DNA of 64,000 nt from Alkalicoccus saliphilus (GCF_003044065.1 NZ_PZJJ01000002.1:1-64000), one strand, 5' to 3'. Counted from the stretch's first letter, positions 51,197-60,026 are shown. The notes: a model not told the origin generated them from the sequence alone. A program made the numbers and translations.

Positions 51197-52099
51197 ATGG
51201 AATTGAGGCAGCTCCGCTACTTTATGGAAGTCGGAAAGCGCGAACATATGACAGAAGCAGCGGAGGCGCTGCATGTTGCTCAATCTGCAGTCAGCCGTCA
51301 GATAGTTAATCTTGAGCAGGAGGTTGGTGTGGATCTTTTTATACGGGAAGGGAGAAGGGTGAAACTGACCCCGATCGGAAAAATATTTCTCGAGCGGATG
51401 ACTCACGCGATGAATGTAATCGATGACGGGGTGCGGGAAGTTACAGAATATTTAAATCCGGAAAGGGGAACAATCCGGATCGCATTTCCAATCAGTCTGG
51501 CTGCTCATACACTTCCTATGGTAATTTCTGCTTTCCGGCGCGAATATCCTGAAGCAAAATTCCAATTGAAACAAGGGCTTTACCATGAGCTGGTTTCCGG
51601 TGTTCTGCAAGGTGATTTTAATATGGCAGTTATCGGACCTCTGCCTGAAGAAACGTCAAAGCTGGAACAGCGTGTATTATTTACCGAAAACATTGTTGCT
51701 TTATTATCAGTGAATCACCCGCTGGCTGATATGGAAACGGTCAGGCTTCGTGAACTTATGGAAGATCCGTTCGTATTGCTTCCTGAAGGTTTTGTTTTTA
51801 GGGAAATGGTTCTGGAAGCCTGCAGAGATGTTGGTTTTTCCCCGTATATTGCTTTTGAAGGAGATGACATTGATGCCTTGAAAGGACTTGTTGCAGCTGG
51901 TCTGGGAGTCACTCTAATGCCGGAATCCACATTGATGGACACTCAGAGCCGTTCCACTGTTAAAATTCCAGTGGCAGAACCTGCGGTCACGCGGACCGTG
52001 GGAATTATTACCTCCAAAGACAGAGCACTCCTGCCGACAGAAGAAATATTTTACCATTTTATTACTGCCTTTTTCGACAGACTTTCCAGATTTCGGTGA
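51197..52099 (+). CDS. gltC: LysR-family regulator, GltC-like
   Basis: This 300-residue regulator closely follows B. subtilis GltC throughout: MELRQLRYFMEVGKREHMTE, AEALHVAQSAVSRQIVNLEQ, FIREGRRVKLTPIGKIFLE, then an effector domain with RGTIRIAFPISLAAHTLPMV, DPFVLLPEGFVFREMVLEAC and GLVAAGLGVTLMPESTLMDT. GltC activates glutamate synthase genes in response to 2-oxoglutarate and glutamate. Here its divergent neighbour is NADP-glutamate dehydrogenase rather than gltAB. AAGGGGAGACG precedes the ATG. A hairpin at 52198 follows. Confidence 0.88.
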   Translation: MELRQLRYFMEVGKREHMTEAAEALHVAQSAVSRQIVNLEQEVGVDLFIREGRRVKLTPIGKIFLERMTHAMNVIDDGVREVTEYLNPERGTIRIAFPISLAAHTLPMVISAFRREYPEAKFQLKQGLYHELVSGVLQGDFNMAVIGPLPEETSKLEQRVLFTENIVALLSVNHPLADMETVRLRELMEDPFVLLPEGFVFREMVLEACRDVGFSPYIAFEGDDIDALKGLVAAGLGVTLMPESTLMDTQSRSTVKIPVAEPAVTRTVGIITSKDRALLPTEEIFYHFITAFFDRLSRFR

Positions 52100-52197
52100 C
52101 AGAACAAACAGTTTTCTTCCGCGTATTCCAAGGAATATATTTCGTCTGTCATGATTGTATAAAGGAGTACGCGAGTCAGCGGTCTCCTCAACAGAAG

Positions 52198-52230
52198 AAA
52201 AGCCTGCCACTCATATGTGACAGGCTTTCG
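52198..52230. terminator. Bidirectional hairpin between gltC and sinR
   Basis: AAAGCCTG(C)CA and TG(A)CAGGCTTT form a 10-bp stem between the convergent genes. There is no T run beyond those in the stem, so termination may be partial. Confidence 0.6.
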
Positions 52231-52264
52231 GATACAGAGAATTATTTCTCTTTATAGAGAAAAG

Positions 52265-52600
52265 TCAGTTCTGCTGCATTTTCCATCGATTGTAAGAAAT
52301 AAAGTCTTTGAAATTGTCTTTGGATATCCCCGAATTCATAGCTTCAATGATCAAACTCTGCCATTCATCATCCACAGCAAGAGATTCCTGAGCTGTTTCC
52401 CGGGAAGTTTCTGCAAGCAGCATATGTACTTCAATATCCAGTACCTCTGAAATTTTTTCCAATACTTGAATCGAAGGATTCTTTTGTATATCCCGCTCTA
52501 TATTGCTTATGTAGGATTTTGCTACTCCGGCCCGTTTAGCCAGTTCGGTCATATTCATCCCACTGGAAAAGCGGTAATGTCTTACTTTTTCACCAATCAT
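52265..52600 (-). CDS. sinR: SinR-type biofilm/motility master repressor
   Basis: This 111-residue protein aligns with B. subtilis SinR along its length. The HTH begins MIGEKVRHYRFSSGMNMTEL and has AKRAGVAKSYISNIERDIQK NPSIQVLEKISEVLDIEVH. The C-terminal SinI/SinR dimer domain reads DDEWQSLIIEAMNSGISKDN then FKDFISYNRWKMQQ. SinR represses matrix genes and is neutralised by SinI, but no sinI gene is adjacent, unlike the sinI-sinR pair in B. subtilis. GAAAGGAAGGAATATATT precedes the ATG. Upstream (52601-53192) lies a long gene-free interval with a notable inverted repeat. Confidence 0.88.
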   Translation of the reverse strand: MIGEKVRHYRFSSGMNMTELAKRAGVAKSYISNIERDIQKNPSIQVLEKISEVLDIEVHMLLAETSRETAQESLAVDDEWQSLIIEAMNSGISKDNFKDFISYNRWKMQQN

Positions 52601-53122
52601 AATATATTCCTTCCTTTCATATTGATTCCTGGACGGCCGGCTTTCCTGTGTGAAGAAGATAATTTAAGTATACAACGCTTGTTACAGTTAAACTTTACAG
52701 CTTATGAGGTTTTTTTAGAAAGTTATAGATAATCAAATAGGAAAGCACAGCCGGAATCGTTTGTTTGTTTTGTTTATGAGTTCTACTTAATTTTACTTGA
52801 GATTTCACAAAAAATAAACACAAATGTTTTGTATTAAGAAATTATATTCGTTATATAGGATAAAATGATTTAATTGACGGTAGTTTATCGTTATTTAGTT
52901 TATTTAAATGGAAAATAAAAGAAAAAAGAATGTGGTTAATGTCATATTTTAACACGATATATTACCTCATCATACAATCTATGACTGACATAGACCTCTT
53001 TAAGTTTTTTCCGTAATTTTTATCTTTTCCATTTAAATAAGAAGGAATTATAGACAATGCTCTGAAAAATGAAAATGTGGCAGGAGGGAACGAATAAGGG
53101 TTACTTTTTGTGTATTTGCCGG
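52601..53122. other. Gene-free interval upstream of sinR
   Basis: This A+T-rich stretch of about 520 bases has no convincing ORF. It contains the inverted repeat described at 52900-53040 and should hold the sinR promoter. Within the loop of that repeat CTATG/CATAG (52978-52992) could form a small stem. No SinR-site cluster (GTTCTYT type) is obvious. Confidence 0.4.
52900..53040. repeat. Inverted repeat with perfect 16-bp arms
   Basis: TTATTTAAATGGAAAA at 52900-52915 is exactly complementary to TTTTCCATTTAAATAA at 53025-53040. The similarity continues inward with gaps (AAAA and GAAAAAA blocks), giving arms of about 30 bases around a loop of about 90. No ORF lies inside. Confidence 0.75.
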
Positions 53123-53175
53123 AGAGCATAAGCAGCCGGTAATTTTGAGTGGGTCCACTTCTCCGGCTGCCATAT
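53123..53175 (-). terminator. Strong hairpin after the small membrane protein gene
   Basis: GCAGCCGG at 53137-53144 pairs with CCGGCTGC at 53163-53170 (approximate positions); AGCATA/TATGCT extends it outward and GAGTGG/CCACTTCTC fills the loop. It follows the minus-strand stop at 53193 within about 20 bases. The T tail is lacking, so it may act as a processing or stability hairpin. Confidence 0.5.
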
Positions 53176-53192
53176 GCTTAAATATAGTTAGT

Positions 53193-53528
53193 TTATAAAA
53201 TTATGAGAGCTCCTGTGAAAAAAACGATAAGCAGCATTAAGCCTGCAGCTGTGCTCGCAGCCGTTTTGTTCATTTTTTTCTTCTGTTCAGGCTGTTTGTT
53301 TTTACTTTGGTCTGCATCAATTGTCGTATGGCGTTTGGGGGCGGAAGTACCATACAGTGTAGGGCGTGGAACTTGGCTGCTTGTAAAAGCTTTAATTATT
53401 AAAGGCAGAAATGCCAGAACACCAAGTACTACTGTAATTAATAAAAAGGTTTCACCGTTAAACAGGGCAGCGGTAATTCCGGAAATGACAGCTCCTATCA
53501 AAGCGCCCCCGAGTACATATTTCAACAT
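53193..53528 (-). CDS. Small membrane protein, unknown
   Basis: This 111-residue protein has two N-terminal hydrophobic helices (about 3-22 and 28-46), a basic polar middle (RHTTIDADQSKNKQPEQKKK) and a C-terminal helix (about 90-110). GAAGGAGAGATAAA precedes the ATG. I do not recognise a family. It is a single gene bounded by a hairpin. Confidence 0.55.
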   Translation of the reverse strand: MLKYVLGGALIGAVISGITAALFNGETFLLITVVLGVLAFLPLIIKAFTSSQVPRPTLYGTSAPKRHTTIDADQSKNKQPEQKKKMNKTAASTAAGLMLLIVFFTGALIIL

Positions 53529-53861
53529 TTTATCTCTCCTTCTTAATAGACTGGCTTGAAAATAAATGTCTGCTTGCGTTTCCTTGGATAAGCTTTCCCA
53601 TCGGGCCGGAGTCCTTCGATGTCTCCACCAGCTTTGTTAAAAAACAACGTCCTTTTATCTTTTGAAGGAAAAAGCAGGAGATGAAAATTTAACGATATAG
53701 AAGACTATTTTCACCTGTCATAATGCTGCGATTTTTATATGACTGTCTCTGTTAATGCTCTGTGTCGTTTTTTACATCCGCCGTGGAGAAAGCATGTGGC
53801 TGACATTTGGTCCGGAAGGTTCTGTGCGCTTCCGCAGCGGCTTTTTAAAAACAGCGTGGAG

Positions 53862-53880
53862 CTTTAACAGAGCCATAGAT
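53862..53880 (-). repeat. Dispersed repeat GGCTCTGTTAAAG, copy 2
   Basis: CTTTAACAGAGCC at 53862-53874 is the reverse complement of the same 13-mer at 59674-59686; with flanks, GGAGCTTTAACAGAGCCAT is shared over 19 bases. Another copy is at 20088-20100. Confidence 0.65.
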
Positions 53881-53958
53881 TAAAATATTGTTTAATACAA
53901 TGGGTATACCCTTTACGCTTAATAATAAGCAGGGTCTTATCTCTTTAGTGTATTTTGT

Positions 53959-53988
53959 TTGCTTACTAATAGTAAGTTGAACTATAGT
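53959..53988 (+). promoter_or_regulatory. Candidate regulated promoter of the LLM oxidoreductase gene
   Basis: TTGCTT at 53959-53964 and TATAGT at 53983-53988 are spaced by 18 bases. Between them CTTACT-AAT-AGTAAG (53962-53976) is a palindrome placed where a repressor would block the polymerase. The TTACTA/TAGTAA form recalls HxlR/YodB-type quinone-sensor sites, which is inference. Confidence 0.4.
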
Positions 53989-54173
53989 TAATTCAGCATA
54001 AGTGGCAGATTTCCGCTTAAATGTTTTCGTGTTTTGCCTTTCAGGACGAAAAAGAGAACCTTTCTTCCATCAGCTGTTTTATCGGCCCGGAAGTTTCCGG
54101 ATGAGGCCCGGGTATCGTATGCTTTAACATCTTGGTTTGAGCTTTATTTTATTGAAAGGATGTATGTATATTA

Positions 54174-55232
54174 ATGAAAAAATATCGTATTGATCAAAGT
54201 GAAGGAATAGAAATAGGCTTGTATACACTCGGTGATCACCTGCCTGATCCAGAAGACGGTAAACGGGTGTCCGCTCAGGAACGGATAAAAGAAATCGTCG
54301 ATTATGCATGGGAGGCTGAACAGGCAGGTCTTGATTTTTTCAGTGTCGGGGAAAGTCATCAGGAGTATTTCGCAGCACAGGCACATGCGGTTGTGCTCGG
54401 GGCTGCGGCTCAGGCGACAAAAAAAATAAAGCTCGGGAGTTCATCCACAATTATTGGAACATCGGATCCGGTGAGAGTATTTGAAAATTTTGCGACTATC
54501 GATTTACTGTCCGGGGGGCGGGCGGAAATTGTAGCCGGACGGGCTTCCAGAGCTGGACTGTTTGAGCTTCTTGGATACGATATTAGAAATTACGAAGAGC
54601 TGTTTGAGGAAAAATTTGAGCTGCTTCTGAAAATCAATAAGGAAGAAGTAATAAACTGGAATGGAAAATTTCGTGCGCCTCTTAAGGATGCCCAAGTGCT
54701 CCCGAGACCGGTGGAAGGTTCTATGCCTGTTTGGAGGGCGGTCGGCGGTACTCCGGCCAGTGCTGTAAAAGCAGGAAAGGCAGGAGTACCGATGTTTATG
54801 GCTCACCTGGGGGGGCCTGCTTCAATGTTCAAACGGACAATTGATGCTTACCGTGAGGCAGCAGAGGAGAGCGGCCATGATTCTTCAGAGCTTCCGATTG
54901 CTACAGCTGGTTTCTTTTATGCGGCTGAAACTTCACAGCAGGCGGTGGACGAGCTGTATCCCCATATAAACGAAGGTATGAAACGAACTAACGGTCAGGG
55001 CTTTCCAAAAGCACAGTTTGCTCATGGAATGGAAAAGGAAAGCATTATGAATGTAGGAAGTCCACAGCAGATTATTGAAAAGATTTTGTATCAGCATGAA
55101 ATGTTTGGACATCAGCGTTATACTGCACAAATAGATTTCGGCGGCATGCCGTTCAGAAAAGTTCAAAAAAATCTGGAACTGCTCGGAACAGAAATTATCC
55201 CCGCCGTGAAAAAATACACTGCCAAGAAATAA
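54174..55232 (+). CDS. LLM-class flavin-dependent oxidoreductase (luciferase-like)
   Basis: This 352-residue TIM-barrel monooxygenase-type protein has an N-terminal IEIGLYTLGDHLPDPEDGKR, AEQAGLDFFSVGESHQEYFA, KLGSSSTIIGTSDPVRVFEN, FATIDLLSGGRAEIVAGRAS and VLPRPVEGSMPVWRAVGGTP, all typical of the bacterial luciferase-like family that uses reduced FMN. The substrate is unknown. GAAAGGATG precedes the ATG. It is a single gene with a promoter-palindrome about 190 bases upstream and a strong hairpin after it. Confidence 0.87.
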   Translation: MKKYRIDQSEGIEIGLYTLGDHLPDPEDGKRVSAQERIKEIVDYAWEAEQAGLDFFSVGESHQEYFAAQAHAVVLGAAAQATKKIKLGSSSTIIGTSDPVRVFENFATIDLLSGGRAEIVAGRASRAGLFELLGYDIRNYEELFEEKFELLLKINKEEVINWNGKFRAPLKDAQVLPRPVEGSMPVWRAVGGTPASAVKAGKAGVPMFMAHLGGPASMFKRTIDAYREAAEESGHDSSELPIATAGFFYAAETSQQAVDELYPHINEGMKRTNGQGFPKAQFAHGMEKESIMNVGSPQQIIEKILYQHEMFGHQRYTAQIDFGGMPFRKVQKNLELLGTEIIPAVKKYTAKK

Positions 55233-55278
55233 TGTTAAGAAGCTGATTAACTAAAGAAATTTCAGTAAAAATATTCCT

Positions 55279-55313
55279 GCAGGCTGTTTCGATACTTTTT
55301 CGAAACAGCCTGC
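55279..55313 (+). terminator. Hairpin terminator after the LLM gene
   Basis: GCAGGCTGTTTCG at 55279-55291 pairs perfectly with CGAAACAGCCTGC at 55301-55313. The following ACTGTTTTCAC is only a weak T run. A related hairpin (CAGGCTGTCTC / GAGACAACCT) lies at 55467-55497. Confidence 0.7.
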
Positions 55314-55713
55314 ACTGTTTTCACTGTCCGTTGTTAATGCTCGTACGGGTGACGGGGATGTTCTATAAGGGATGGAGTACGGCTGCGCACAGACCAACCC
55401 CCTGTCGGACAACCCCCGTCCTAAAAAGGGTTTAAAACCTTGGTCCGGCTCCATACGTGTTTTTCAGGCTGTCTCTATGAACCTTTTGAGACAACCTCTC
55501 TGTAACAAATAGTATTATTAATATTCTGGCTTGATCCATACAAAAATTGAGATAGTAAGATCCCAAGTGACTATTTTAGGGAACCTAAATAAACAGTCAA
55601 ACAATATAGAAAAATAAAGCTTGTGAAAGAATAATGATGTATGATACATATATATAGGTGATATTGTTATTTTAAGACGAATTACCACGATAAAAGGAGG
55701 TATACAGGATATT
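55314..55713. other. 400-base gene-free interval before the nitrilase-family gene
   Basis: The first 140 bases are G+C-rich with CCCCC/GGGGG-type complementary stretches and no ORF. After the second hairpin (55467-55497) the sequence becomes A+T-rich. The promoter of the nitrilase-family gene should be here; no clear consensus was found. The G+C-rich block could be a decayed mobile element. Confidence 0.35.
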
Positions 55714-57465
55714 ATGTTTTTTGCAGCAGCAATTCAATTTCATCCACAGTTAGAGAAAGTCGAAAATAATCTACAACGTCTGGAAGAAGCAGTGGTACAG
55801 GCTGCTTCTTCCGGAGCAAAATTCATAGTAACGCCGGAGCTTGCAGTATCTGGCTATATGTACGATACACGTTCGTGCATTCTTCCTCATACAGATACAA
55901 TCCCCGGCACTGTTACAGACCGTTTTCATTCTGTATGCCTTCAGTGGAATGTATATATAGTATTGGGGATGCCCGAATACGACAGCGAAACAGGTTTATT
56001 ATATAATTCGGCAGCACTGATTGGACCGGAAGGATTCATTGGTAAATATAGAAAAACGCATCTATGGGAAGCAGAAGCACACTGGGCGACACCTGGAAAT
56101 CTAGGTTTTCCAGTCTATCAGACGGAGCTGGGCCGGATAGCTATAAACATCTGTATGGACGCTGTTTATATGGAGAGTTCCAGAATTCCGGCTTTGAACG
56201 GAGCGGACATCCTGGCATTCCCAACAAACTCGAGTGCACAGACCATTTCCATGCTTCAGGGGTGGGCTACGCTGAATGGAATGTATATTGTCAGTGCCAA
56301 CCGTGCTGATGAGGAAAAGGGATTTCAAATGGCTGGAGCAAGTGCAATATGGTCACCTTATGGAGAGAAGCTCGTAGAAGCCAAAACGATGATTGACGGT
56401 GGATACGAGGAAATTATTTATGGAGTGATTGATCCGAAGCATTACGTTAATCCGAATCGTCAAAGGCTTCTTAAACGTCGTCCGGAGCTTTACAGGGATA
56501 TTATGCTTCACATTGGACCGTGGAATTCACGTAAAACGGCAAAACCTTCCGAAATAAATTTAAAGTCTTATACAATGCCCCGGATCGAAGGGGGAGGAAC
56601 ATTTAAACAGTTTTATGATCACTGGGAAGAAAAACTTAACCGTCAGGAAAAAAATTCTGAACGCATCCCCGCACTCTCCGTCCTGCCGGCTCTCAGTGCA
56701 ACAGGATCAGTGTCGAATTTAAAGTACGAAGAGCTGATTTTCGTTGGTCAGGCGTTTGTCGCTGAGTGGCTCCCGAAGTATCAGCTTCTGGCAGAACGTA
56801 TGAATACTGCTCTTATAGTCAGTGCCCCGGAGTATGTGGAAAGTAAGGTTTATTTATCGGCCTGGATTATAAATGCAGAAGGGAAGATAGATGCTGTGCA
56901 CAGAAGCACCCATCTTCACGAGGGAGATGGTCACTGGGCTGAGGGAAGTGATCTTACAGTAGTCTCTGTACCGGGTATTGGGCGAGTGGCTGTTTTGTTT
57001 GAAGAAGAAGGCTATTTTCCTGAAGTTACAACAGCCTGCGGCGTAAAAAGAGCCGACATTATAGCTCTGCTTGCAGGGGAAGATTCTGATGAAGAGTATG
57101 CCCCTCTTATTGATGAACGCTTTCATCTGAATAAAGAAAGCGGAAGTACTTTGAAAGCAGTATGGGAAAATCTCGCTATGACTGTTCAGGCCTACACTGT
57201 ATTAGCCGGATGGCAGAAAGAGAATGGGAAAAGTATAACTGCTGTTTATTCTGTTGATCCGTATTATGAAAAAGAAATTTCTGCTGTTGCTGATGAAGAA
57301 GGAGTAGCTTCTAAAAGAGTAATAACATTAAGAAATGACCTCTGGTACAATCAGCAGAACTGGATTGTTTCACGCAGGGTGGAACAGTATTATCCGCTTG
57401 TCATGAAAAATGATATCCAGACTTCCATGCTGCCGGCTCACGAAGAAAGCGATATGATGGCGTAA
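55714..57465 (+). CDS. Tandem carbon-nitrogen hydrolase (nitrilase superfamily) protein
   Basis: This is a 583-residue protein made of two nitrilase-fold domains. The first (about 1-270) has the full triad: Glu in VTPELAVSGYMY, Lys in YRKTHLWEAEAHW and Cys in ININICMDAVY-like NICMDAVYMESS. The second (about 320-570) aligns, but at the matching places has HRSTHLHEGDGHW (Ser for Lys) and VAVLFEEEGYFPE (Glu for Cys), so it should be catalytically dead. The superfamily hydrolyses amides, nitriles or carbamoyl compounds. AAAGGAGG is 11-12 bases before the ATG. Most family members are single-domain, about 270-330 residues. Confidence 0.85.
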   Translation: MFFAAAIQFHPQLEKVENNLQRLEEAVVQAASSGAKFIVTPELAVSGYMYDTRSCILPHTDTIPGTVTDRFHSVCLQWNVYIVLGMPEYDSETGLLYNSAALIGPEGFIGKYRKTHLWEAEAHWATPGNLGFPVYQTELGRIAINICMDAVYMESSRIPALNGADILAFPTNSSAQTISMLQGWATLNGMYIVSANRADEEKGFQMAGASAIWSPYGEKLVEAKTMIDGGYEEIIYGVIDPKHYVNPNRQRLLKRRPELYRDIMLHIGPWNSRKTAKPSEINLKSYTMPRIEGGGTFKQFYDHWEEKLNRQEKNSERIPALSVLPALSATGSVSNLKYEELIFVGQAFVAEWLPKYQLLAERMNTALIVSAPEYVESKVYLSAWIINAEGKIDAVHRSTHLHEGDGHWAEGSDLTVVSVPGIGRVAVLFEEEGYFPEVTTACGVKRADIIALLAGEDSDEEYAPLIDERFHLNKESGSTLKAVWENLAMTVQAYTVLAGWQKENGKSITAVYSVDPYYEKEISAVADEEGVASKRVITLRNDLWYNQQNWIVSRRVEQYYPLVMKNDIQTSMLPAHEESDMMA

Positions 57466-57508
57466 AAAAATCGACTGCTTCACAGAACGTACATTAAAAA
57501 GCGGCCTA

Positions 57509-57553
57509 TAGCAAAAGGGACCTCAGCATACAATGCGGGGTCCCTTTTGCTAT
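57509..57553. terminator. Strong bidirectional terminator
   Basis: ATAGCAAAAGGGACC at 57508-57522 pairs perfectly with GGTCCCTTTTGCTAT at 57539-57553. It separates the convergent nitrilase-family and DUF4190 genes. Confidence 0.8.
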
Positions 57554-57601
57554 ATCAGATAAATTAATCCAATATTGTTTTATTCATAAATGATGAGAAG
57601 T

Positions 57602-57916
57602 TTACGGCTGCTGTACAGGCATCTGCGGCATATTCTGGAAAACTGTAAAAGCCAGAACTATGAAGATGACTGGAAGAAGAATCCCTATTGAACTGCACAC
57701 AATCCCGGCGACAGCTGTTCCCCGGCCGGGTTGATTGTTCCGTTTAATATCACGCAGCGCAAGAATCCCAATAACCAGTCCGGCAGCGGCAAGCGGGAGG
57801 CCGAAAATACCGATCAAAAAGGTGAAAAGAATGGATATGATACCAATCACAAGAGAAACTACAGCTTTAATATTATTTTCATCTTTTACGGGTTCAAGTC
57901 TGTCGTTATTCGCCAT
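57602..57916 (-). CDS. DUF4190-domain membrane protein
   Basis: This 104-residue protein has a polar N terminus (ANNDRLEPVKDENNIKA) and two hydrophobic hairpin helices: VVSLVIGIISILFTFLIGIF and GTAVAGIVCSSIGILLPVIF, with the intervening GLVIGILALRDIKRNNQPGR that defines DUF4190. Its function is unknown; related proteins are widespread in Gram-positive bacteria. AGGGTGTGAACTAAC precedes the ATG. Confidence 0.8.
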   Translation of the reverse strand: MANNDRLEPVKDENNIKAVVSLVIGIISILFTFLIGIFGLPLAAAGLVIGILALRDIKRNNQPGRGTAVAGIVCSSIGILLPVIFIVLAFTVFQNMPQMPVQQP

Positions 57917-58061
57917 GTTAGTTCACACCCTTTATATGAGCATTAACAATAAATACAACATTTGCTGAGCTTCTGCTTTCATTTGTCTTTCACTATACTT
58001 TCATTGAACTTTTCCCTCCATGCTCATTATTAAACGGCGGGGGAGGCTGACAGGCAAATTT

Positions 58062-59270
58062 TTATTTCGTCAGCCTGTACATTCGAAGCATGGAAATGAA
58101 AGCAAAGACCGGTCCCGGCACAAGAAAAAGAAAAGCATAACGCCATCCGATCAGATTTTCTACGAATGGGAGAAGCATTATAGCTGCTATAGTAAGAGCG
58201 AAGCCCGCGGCAAGCTGAAAAGTTAAGGCTGAACCGACGTAACGCTGGTCTGCATGTTCAGTAATTAATGCAGAAAACTGGGCAGAATCTGCGATAATAC
58301 TTATTCCCCATACAACTCCGACAGCTGTGACTATCCATGGGGAAGCTCCGTAAAAAAATCCTATTGTCCCCGCAGAAACTGCAGAAATGCCGAGAGCCCA
58401 TAAAGTAAGCAGTTCACGGCCGAATTTATCGGCAAATTTACCGCCAAGCCACGTACCGAAAAAACCGGATGAGATAACAACAAATGTAAGTATGGAAGCG
58501 AGCCGTGATGGCTCCTCTACTCCGGCTGCGTTCAGACTGTGTGTCAAAAAAATTCCATACCACGCCCACATGGCATAAAGCTCCCACATGTGACCGAGAT
58601 AGCCGTAGTTGGCAAGCCTTACCGGTTTAACACTTAATGCTCTCGGAATAGCTTTCGGATCGAATTTACCTTTTGGAAGCACATAAGGGCCGGAAGGGAC
58701 AAAAAGCAGAACAAGAAACCCTCCGGCTATCGAAGAAAAGCCGGCAGCGGCCAGTACCGGTTCCCATGTGCCTGTCCAGAAACCGCTGAACAAATGGGGA
58801 CTAGCCGAACCTACAGTTAAAGCACCTACTGTAATACCCATTGCTGTTCCGCGGCGTACCCGGAACCAGGTAGAGACTAACTTCAACCCGGGGCCGTAAA
58901 CTCCGGCAAGAGCCATGCCGGTAATAAATCGTAGGATTAAAGCCGTAGTTAGACCGTCTGCAAGAAAAATTGTGAGCAGAGTAGTAAGTCCTGCAGTTAC
59001 AGCAGAATAAAAAAACAGACGTTCCGGCCGTATACGGTCGGGCAGATTCGTAAATGCGGAAAGAAGGGAACCGGCTACAAATCCCGCCTGTACCATTATG
59101 GTGACCATACTTCGGCCGGTGTCGGAAATCTCCCATTGCTGAGACAACTCTGGAAGAACGGCAGTCATAGCAAACCAGGAGGTCATGGCCCCAACCATTG
59201 CCAGAGATAATAAAAGAAGCCGGATCCTGTGCCTGCCGCTGAATTCAATATCCGGGTTCAGCTGATTCAT
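58062..59270 (-). CDS. MFS transporter
   Basis: This 402-residue, 12-helix major facilitator has the family loop motif in the first half as NLPDRIRPERL and in the second half as GGKFADKFGRELLTLWA. GLKLVSTWFRVRRGTAMGIT and the WYGIFLTHSLNAAG region resemble the CynX/NarK-like and oxalate/anion MFS groups, but the substrate cannot be assigned. The ribosome binding site is weak (GGGATCG). It stands alone, upstream of the DUF4190 gene on the same strand. Confidence 0.83.
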   Translation of the reverse strand: MNQLNPDIEFSGRHRIRLLLLSLAMVGAMTSWFAMTAVLPELSQQWEISDTGRSMVTIMVQAGFVAGSLLSAFTNLPDRIRPERLFFYSAVTAGLTTLLTIFLADGLTTALILRFITGMALAGVYGPGLKLVSTWFRVRRGTAMGITVGALTVGSASPHLFSGFWTGTWEPVLAAAGFSSIAGGFLVLLFVPSGPYVLPKGKFDPKAIPRALSVKPVRLANYGYLGHMWELYAMWAWYGIFLTHSLNAAGVEEPSRLASILTFVVISSGFFGTWLGGKFADKFGRELLTLWALGISAVSAGTIGFFYGASPWIVTAVGVVWGISIIADSAQFSALITEHADQRYVGSALTFQLAAGFALTIAAIMLLPFVENLIGWRYAFLFLVPGPVFAFISMLRMYRLTK

Positions 59271-59406
59271 TGTTCGATCCCGTTATCAGGAGCAGGATCA
59301 TCCCAGCCCGTTGAGAATAAGTAAAGTGTAAACATCCAAATCCACCTTTCTTGAAATGAAATAATGAAGACAGCAAAAATATTGATCAGTATACTTGAAA
59401 AAATTT

Positions 59407-59631
59407 TCAGGCTGCTGTTAATAAAATCAGATAAAAACCAGCATATAAGCCGGTGAGAATAAAAAATAAATACATCATTTTCCTCTGGCCCTGCTGTCTT
59501 GCACCAACAGCTAAAAACAGCATTCCAAATATAATAAATAAATCAAGTACGAGTATAGGAACAGGGAGGCTGAGGAGCGATATCATCAGCCAGATGAGCG
59601 CAGCGAGTACGCCGAGAATTCCAAAAACCAT
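59407..59631 (-). CDS. Small membrane protein, unknown
   Basis: This is a 74-residue, almost wholly hydrophobic protein with two to three helices (VFGILGVLAALIWLMISLLS, FIIFGMLFLAVGARQQGQRK, MYLFFILTGLYAGFYLILL). AAAGGATGATTCG precedes the ATG. No family is recognised. Confidence 0.55.
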   Translation of the reverse strand: MVFGILGVLAALIWLMISLLSLPVPILVLDLFIIFGMLFLAVGARQQGQRKMMYLFFILTGLYAGFYLILLTAA

Positions 59632-60026
59632 CGAATCATCCTTTCGTATCAGGCGTCAGTAGACTTAAAAAATGGCTCTGTTAAAGCTCCGTATTGTTTT
59701 TGAAGGTTGCCTGCGCTCTTTTTTCTCTGCAGAAGGTGAGAACAGCAAACTATATCGGTGGATGTTCAACCACCTGCCTTTTCATACAAAGGAAGTAAAG
59801 ACATCGTTTTTTAAAGGAAGCTTCACGAATTATTACTCCCGTGAGAACGGAGAAAGCAGCTGACAATGGTTATTCCAGAAAACATCTTTCTTATATTAGT
59901 TTTGAACTTCTTTTGAAACATGCACATAATAAACTGTAAGTTTGGAAAATATAGTATAAGGATACTGTAACATAACTAAACTTATCAAAAGAACTTCTGC
60001 AGTAAAGCAGTAAAGGAGTGGGGCAG
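59632..60026. other. Gene-free interval with a dispersed repeat
   Basis: At 59674-59686 the 13-mer GGCTCTGTTAAAG begins a repeat-like stretch on the plus strand. The remainder is A+T-rich and contains the promoter region of the downstream hydrolase. A short ORF at 59672-59863 covers the repeat and is not credible. Confidence 0.4.
59671..59689 (+). repeat. Dispersed repeat GGCTCTGTTAAAG, copy 3
   Basis: ATGGCTCTGTTAAAGCTCC matches the reverse complement of 53859-53877; the 13-mer is also at 20088-20100 (minus). All copies are intergenic. Confidence 0.65.

Larger units (their letters stand above)
53529..54173. other. Gene-free interval with decayed repeats and a promoter region
   Basis: The first part (53560-53880) is made of degenerate Bacillus-type intergenic repeat sequence, including a copy of the GGCTCTGTTAAAG repeat (53862-53874, minus). 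GGGTATACCC near 53905 is a perfect palindrome. A regulated-looking promoter lies at 53959-53988. CCGGAAGTTTCCGG at 54087-54100 is a further palindrome before the LLM gene. No ORF is credible. Confidence 0.4.
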
